Shown here: positions 6,935 to 8,516 of the stretch, in pieces
Layout of the letters: each line of letters begins with the position of its first letter
Position numbering within the stretch: the stretch's first letter is position 1
Made by a program: the position numbers and the translations under genes
Assembly (NCBI GenBank): GCA_937916035.1
Contig: CALGIH010000056.1
Coordinates: 1-8,516, forward strand
From: an uncultured Lacinutrix sp.
GTDB taxonomy: Bacteria; Bacteroidota; Bacteroidia; Flavobacteriales; Flavobacteriaceae
Length of the DNA: 8,516 bases
Direction: 5' to 3'
The notes under the pieces: model-generated
What the model saw: the letters and a program-made list of their open reading frames with translations, nothing else
What the model was told of the DNA's origin: nothing
The model's database searches: none

Positions 6935-8516
6935 ATGAAAAAGAAATTACTGTTTATTAGTTTCATTTTCTTTCAATGTATCATGTTCTCACAAGAAGAT
7001 GCATGGGTTTACTTTGCTGATAAAGAAGAGGTTGTTAATGCTATCGCAAACCCCTTAACTATTCTTTCTCAAAAAGCGTTAAATAGAAAAGCTAACCACA
7101 ATGTTGCTATTGATGAGCGCGATGTTCCTGTTACTGCAAGTTATATCACACAGGTTAAAAATGCAATAGGAATATTGGTTTTGGCAAAATCTAAATGGTT
7201 TAATACTGTTCATGTTAGGGGTAATGAATCTGATATCAATGATTTGTTAGATTTTAGTTTTGTTGCTTCGATTGAATTCGCAAACGACGCTTTAAACTTG
7301 GCACCAATTCAAACAAATAATTCTACAGATAAGTTTAGCGTTGAAGATGCTTTGGTTGATTTTGAATATGGCAATGCACAAAACCAAGTGGAGATGATAA
7401 GCGCTGATGCTTTGCATGAATTAGATTATACGGGAGAAGGAGTCACAGTTGCAGTGTTAGATGCTGGTTTCCCGAATGTGAATACAATGGGAGCATTTCA
7501 AAGATTACGAGCTGCTGGAAAGCTATTAAATGGCTATGATTTTGTAAATAGAACAGCAAATGTGTATGCTTATACAGGGAACACTCATGGTACAAAAGTA
7601 TTAAGTACGATGGCTGGATTTCTTCAAGATGAATATGTTGGTACTGCTCCTGATGCATCCTATTATGTGTTTAGAACAGAAGAAGCAGAGCGCGAAAATC
7701 CTGTAGAGGAAAGTTATTGGGTTGAAGCAGCAGAGCGTGCAGACAGTTTAGGCGTTGATATTATTAACACATCCTTAGGTTATAAGGGTTATGATAATCC
7801 AGATTATAGTTACACATCAGGCGATTTAGATGGTACTACAGCATTTATTACTAGAGGCGCGAATATTGCTTTTGAAAAAGGCATGTTGTTGGTAAATTCT
7901 GCTGGAAATTCTGGAGCTTCAGGTGTTAATGCACCTGCTGATTCTCAGGGTGTTTTTTCTATTGGAGCAGTTGATGAAGATGGGATTTATGCATCATTCA
8001 GTTCTCAAGGAAGTGCAATACAACCTTCACAAAAACCAGATGTTGTTGCCAGAGGAAGAACGCCCTATGTAATTGGTCCAGATAATGTGATTGTACAAAA
8101 TAGCGGAACCTCTTTTAGTTCTCCAATTATGGCAGGAGGTTTGGCGTGTTTAAGGCAAGCATTACCAGATTTAACCAATGCCGAAATGATGCAGCTAGTT
8201 CGAGAGTCTGCTTCACAATATACAACTCCAGATTATTTTTTAGGTTACGGAATTCCTGATTTGAGTATTGCCTTAGAAACTGGATTAAGTAATCAGAATT
8301 CAGAGCAAACGGAGTTCAAACTGTTTCCAAATCCTGTAACATTATATTTACAGGTATTGTTCCCAAATGACGTTGAAAATGCGCATTTATATATTCATGA
8401 CATGTTAGGTAAATTGGTTGTTGACATTAACATCCAACCATCTAATCCTGTTAATTTACAGCAATTATCAAGTGGCATGTATTTCTTAAAGATTGAGGCA
8501 GTAGGTGTTGATTCAA
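6935..8516 (+). CDS. T9SS-exported subtilisin-like (S8) serine protease, 3' end cut by window
   Basis: The frame opens at ATG 6935 and stays open for 527 codons to the window edge, so the stop codon is outside. A signal peptide (MKKK, hydrophobic 5-18) probably ends near FSQ|ED. Residues 21-120 form a propeptide of the Bacteroidota S8 type (NPLTILSQKALNRK, DVPVTASYI, SKWFNTVHV, FSFVASIEF). The catalytic domain (about 152-450) has Asp176 (AVLDAGF), His218 (NTHGTKV), the oxyanion Asn325 (NSAGNSG) and Ser393 (GTSFSSPIMAG), so it should be active. FKLFPNPVTLYLQV (461-474) opens a type A T9SS sorting domain; SSGMYFLKI (512-520) is its late conserved part, so only a few residues are probably missing. 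The protein is expected to be secreted or anchored at the surface. It starts 25 bp after mnmA, so transcription from the mnmA promoter is likely; I see no separate promoter. Substrate unknown. Confidence 0.93.
   Translation, partial: MKKKLLFISFIFFQCIMFSQEDAWVYFADKEEVVNAIANPLTILSQKALNRKANHNVAIDERDVPVTASYITQVKNAIGILVLAKSKWFNTVHVRGNESDINDLLDFSFVASIEFANDALNLAPIQTNNSTDKFSVEDALVDFEYGNAQNQVEMISADALHELDYTGEGVTVAVLDAGFPNVNTMGAFQRLRAAGKLLNGYDFVNRTANVYAYTGNTHGTKVLSTMAGFLQDEYVGTAPDASYYVFRTEEAERENPVEESYWVEAAERADSLGVDIINTSLGYKGYDNPDYSYTSGDLDGTTAFITRGANIAFEKGMLLVNSAGNSGASGVNAPADSQGVFSIGAVDEDGIYASFSSQGSAIQPSQKPDVVARGRTPYVIGPDNVIVQNSGTSFSSPIMAGGLACLRQALPDLTNAEMMQLVRESASQYTTPDYFLGYGIPDLSIALETGLSNQNSEQTEFKLFPNPVTLYLQVLFPNDVENAHLYIHDMLGKLVVDINIQPSNPVNLQQLSSGMYFLKIEAVGVDS

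Overview
The window looks like chromosomal DNA from a member of the Flavobacteriaceae (Bacteroidota). It is AT-rich and genes have no recognisable Shine-Dalgarno sequences. At least three start regions carry the Bacteroidota -7 promoter element TAnnTTTG. The secreted protease has a typical Bacteroidota propeptide and a type IX secretion (T9SS) C-terminal sorting domain, and a lipoprotein has acidic residues just after its lipobox cysteine. Genus cannot be told from the sequence alone.

Layout. 1-126: probable 3' end of an unidentified gene. 207-1841: pyrG (CTP synthase), preceded by a -7 element and a perfect 16-bp palindrome. 1903-3810: yidC (membrane protein insertase), 61 bp after pyrG with no convincing terminator between them, so the two are probably co-transcribed. 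3811-4036: a spacer with two hairpin-forming, REP-like sequences. 4037-4738: a secreted MORN_2/YwqK-like repeat protein, followed by a strong bidirectional terminator. 4779-5036: a gene-poor stretch holding an inverted repeat, a leader-like CA-rich tract, and on the minus strand the decayed end of a second fasciclin domain. 5037-5549 (minus): a FAS1 (fasciclin) lipoprotein cut short at the end of its first domain. 5550-5721: a divergent promoter region. 5722-6909: mnmA (tRNA 2-thiouridylase), whose start is internal to a longer open frame. 6935-8516: a T9SS-exported subtilisin-like (S8) protease, running off the window edge and only 25 bp after mnmA.

Most of the window is ordinary housekeeping sequence: nucleotide synthesis, membrane protein insertion and tRNA modification, mixed with envelope or secreted proteins. 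I see no undescribed multi-gene system, CRISPR array, RNA gene, insertion sequence or phage element. The points most worth a second look are the decayed two-domain fasciclin lipoprotein gene, the perfect palindrome filling the pyrG leader, and the palindromic repeats in the yidC downstream spacer.
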